NCBI RefSeq assembly: GCF_029607905.1
Contig: NZ_JAPHEH010000001.1
Span: forward strand, 1,455,530 to 1,519,529
Origin: Thiovibrio frasassiensis
Lineage (GTDB): Bacteria; Desulfobacterota; Desulfobulbia; Desulfobulbales; Desulfurivibrionaceae
DNA length: 64,000 nt
Reading direction: 5' to 3'
Positions 63,872 through 64,000 of this stretch are shown piece by piece. The notes beneath the pieces were generated by a model, which saw only the letters and a program-made list of their open reading frames with translations, made no database searches and was not told where the DNA came from. Made by a program: the position numbers and the translations under genes. Positions within the stretch are counted from its first letter, which is position 1. Every line of letters starts with the position of its first letter.

Positions 63872-64000
63872 ATGCAAACTATCAAACGAGTTCGGAAAAG
63901 TTTCGCTAAAACCAAGAGTATTGTTGAGATCCCACATCTCATCGAGATGCAGCGCCTGTCTTACGAAAAGTTTCTGCAAATGGCTACAGAGCCAGATCAG
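63872..64000 (+). CDS. rpoB: RNA polymerase beta subunit, 5' end only
   Basis: The first 43 codons (MQTIKRVRKSFAKTKSIVE.., then PHLIEMQRLSYEKFL) are the conserved start of bacterial RpoB. The gene runs out of the window on the right. Its position after rplL and the hairpin series fits the standard rplKAJL-rpoBC order. Confidence 0.93.
   Translation, partial: MQTIKRVRKSFAKTKSIVEIPHLIEMQRLSYEKFLQMATEPDQ

Overview
The window is chromosomal DNA from a sulfate-reducing delta-proteobacterium, most likely a member of the Desulfobulbales (Desulfobulbaceae-like). This rests on the aprB-aprA-qmoA-qmoB-qmoC dissimilatory sulfate reduction block, a meso-DAP type Gram-negative dcw cluster, the gamma/delta-style tRNA-tuf-rpmG-secE-nusG-rpl-rpoB order and the high-GC core sequence. 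The genus assignment is inference.

Layout. 1-13.7 kb (minus strand): a membrane PAS sensor cut by the left edge, the cobalamin genes cobD and cobQ, rsmG, a membrane-anchored GH17 glucanase-like protein, a CDF metal exporter, an MscS channel, a secreted CAP-domain protein, a small ORF and an RND efflux pump with its adaptor. 14.2-16.9 kb: a compact molybdate locus modE-modA-modB-modC with a ModE box just ahead of modE; both ModE and ModC lack their usual C-terminal molybdate-binding parts. 16.98-20.5 kb: an acquired island with a YefM/YoeB toxin-antitoxin pair and a strikingly AT-rich SIR2 + STAND-like NTPase + helical repeat gene, a probable anti-phage protein, flanked by GGGGACA-type repeat remnants. 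20.5-26.3 kb: an orphan 432-residue protein, selA, a degenerate-GGDEF/TPR protein overlapping selA, and a LOG-family protein. Convergent typA follows.

28.5-45.2 kb is the division and cell wall (dcw) cluster: mraZ, rsmH, ftsL, ftsI, murE, murF, mraY, murD, [small zinc-ribbon ORF], murG, murC, murB, ftsQ, ftsA, ftsZ, with a sigma70-type promoter and 10-bp-spaced MraZ boxes. Two linked anomalies stand out. The FtsI homologue keeps its membrane anchor, dimerisation region and PASTA domain but has lost all three transpeptidase active-site motifs (SxxK, SxN, KTG). In addition ftsW, the partner glycosyltransferase gene normally found between murD and murG, is absent, and only a 63-residue Cys-rich ORF occupies the gap. 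This suggests a division complex whose local FtsI is a structural pseudoenzyme while peptidoglycan polymerisation is supplied from elsewhere.

45.3-49.5 kb: a radical SAM protein, an overlapping histidine kinase and a convergent YkgJ-type cysteine cluster protein. 50-57.9 kb: the APS reductase and Qmo complex genes, with a strong promoter, a long leader and several perfect hairpins. 58-64 kb: tRNA-Thr, Tyr, Gly, Thr, tuf, rpmG, tRNA-Trp, secE, nusG, rplK, rplA, an L10 leader, rplJ, rplL, a series of hairpins and the start of rpoB.
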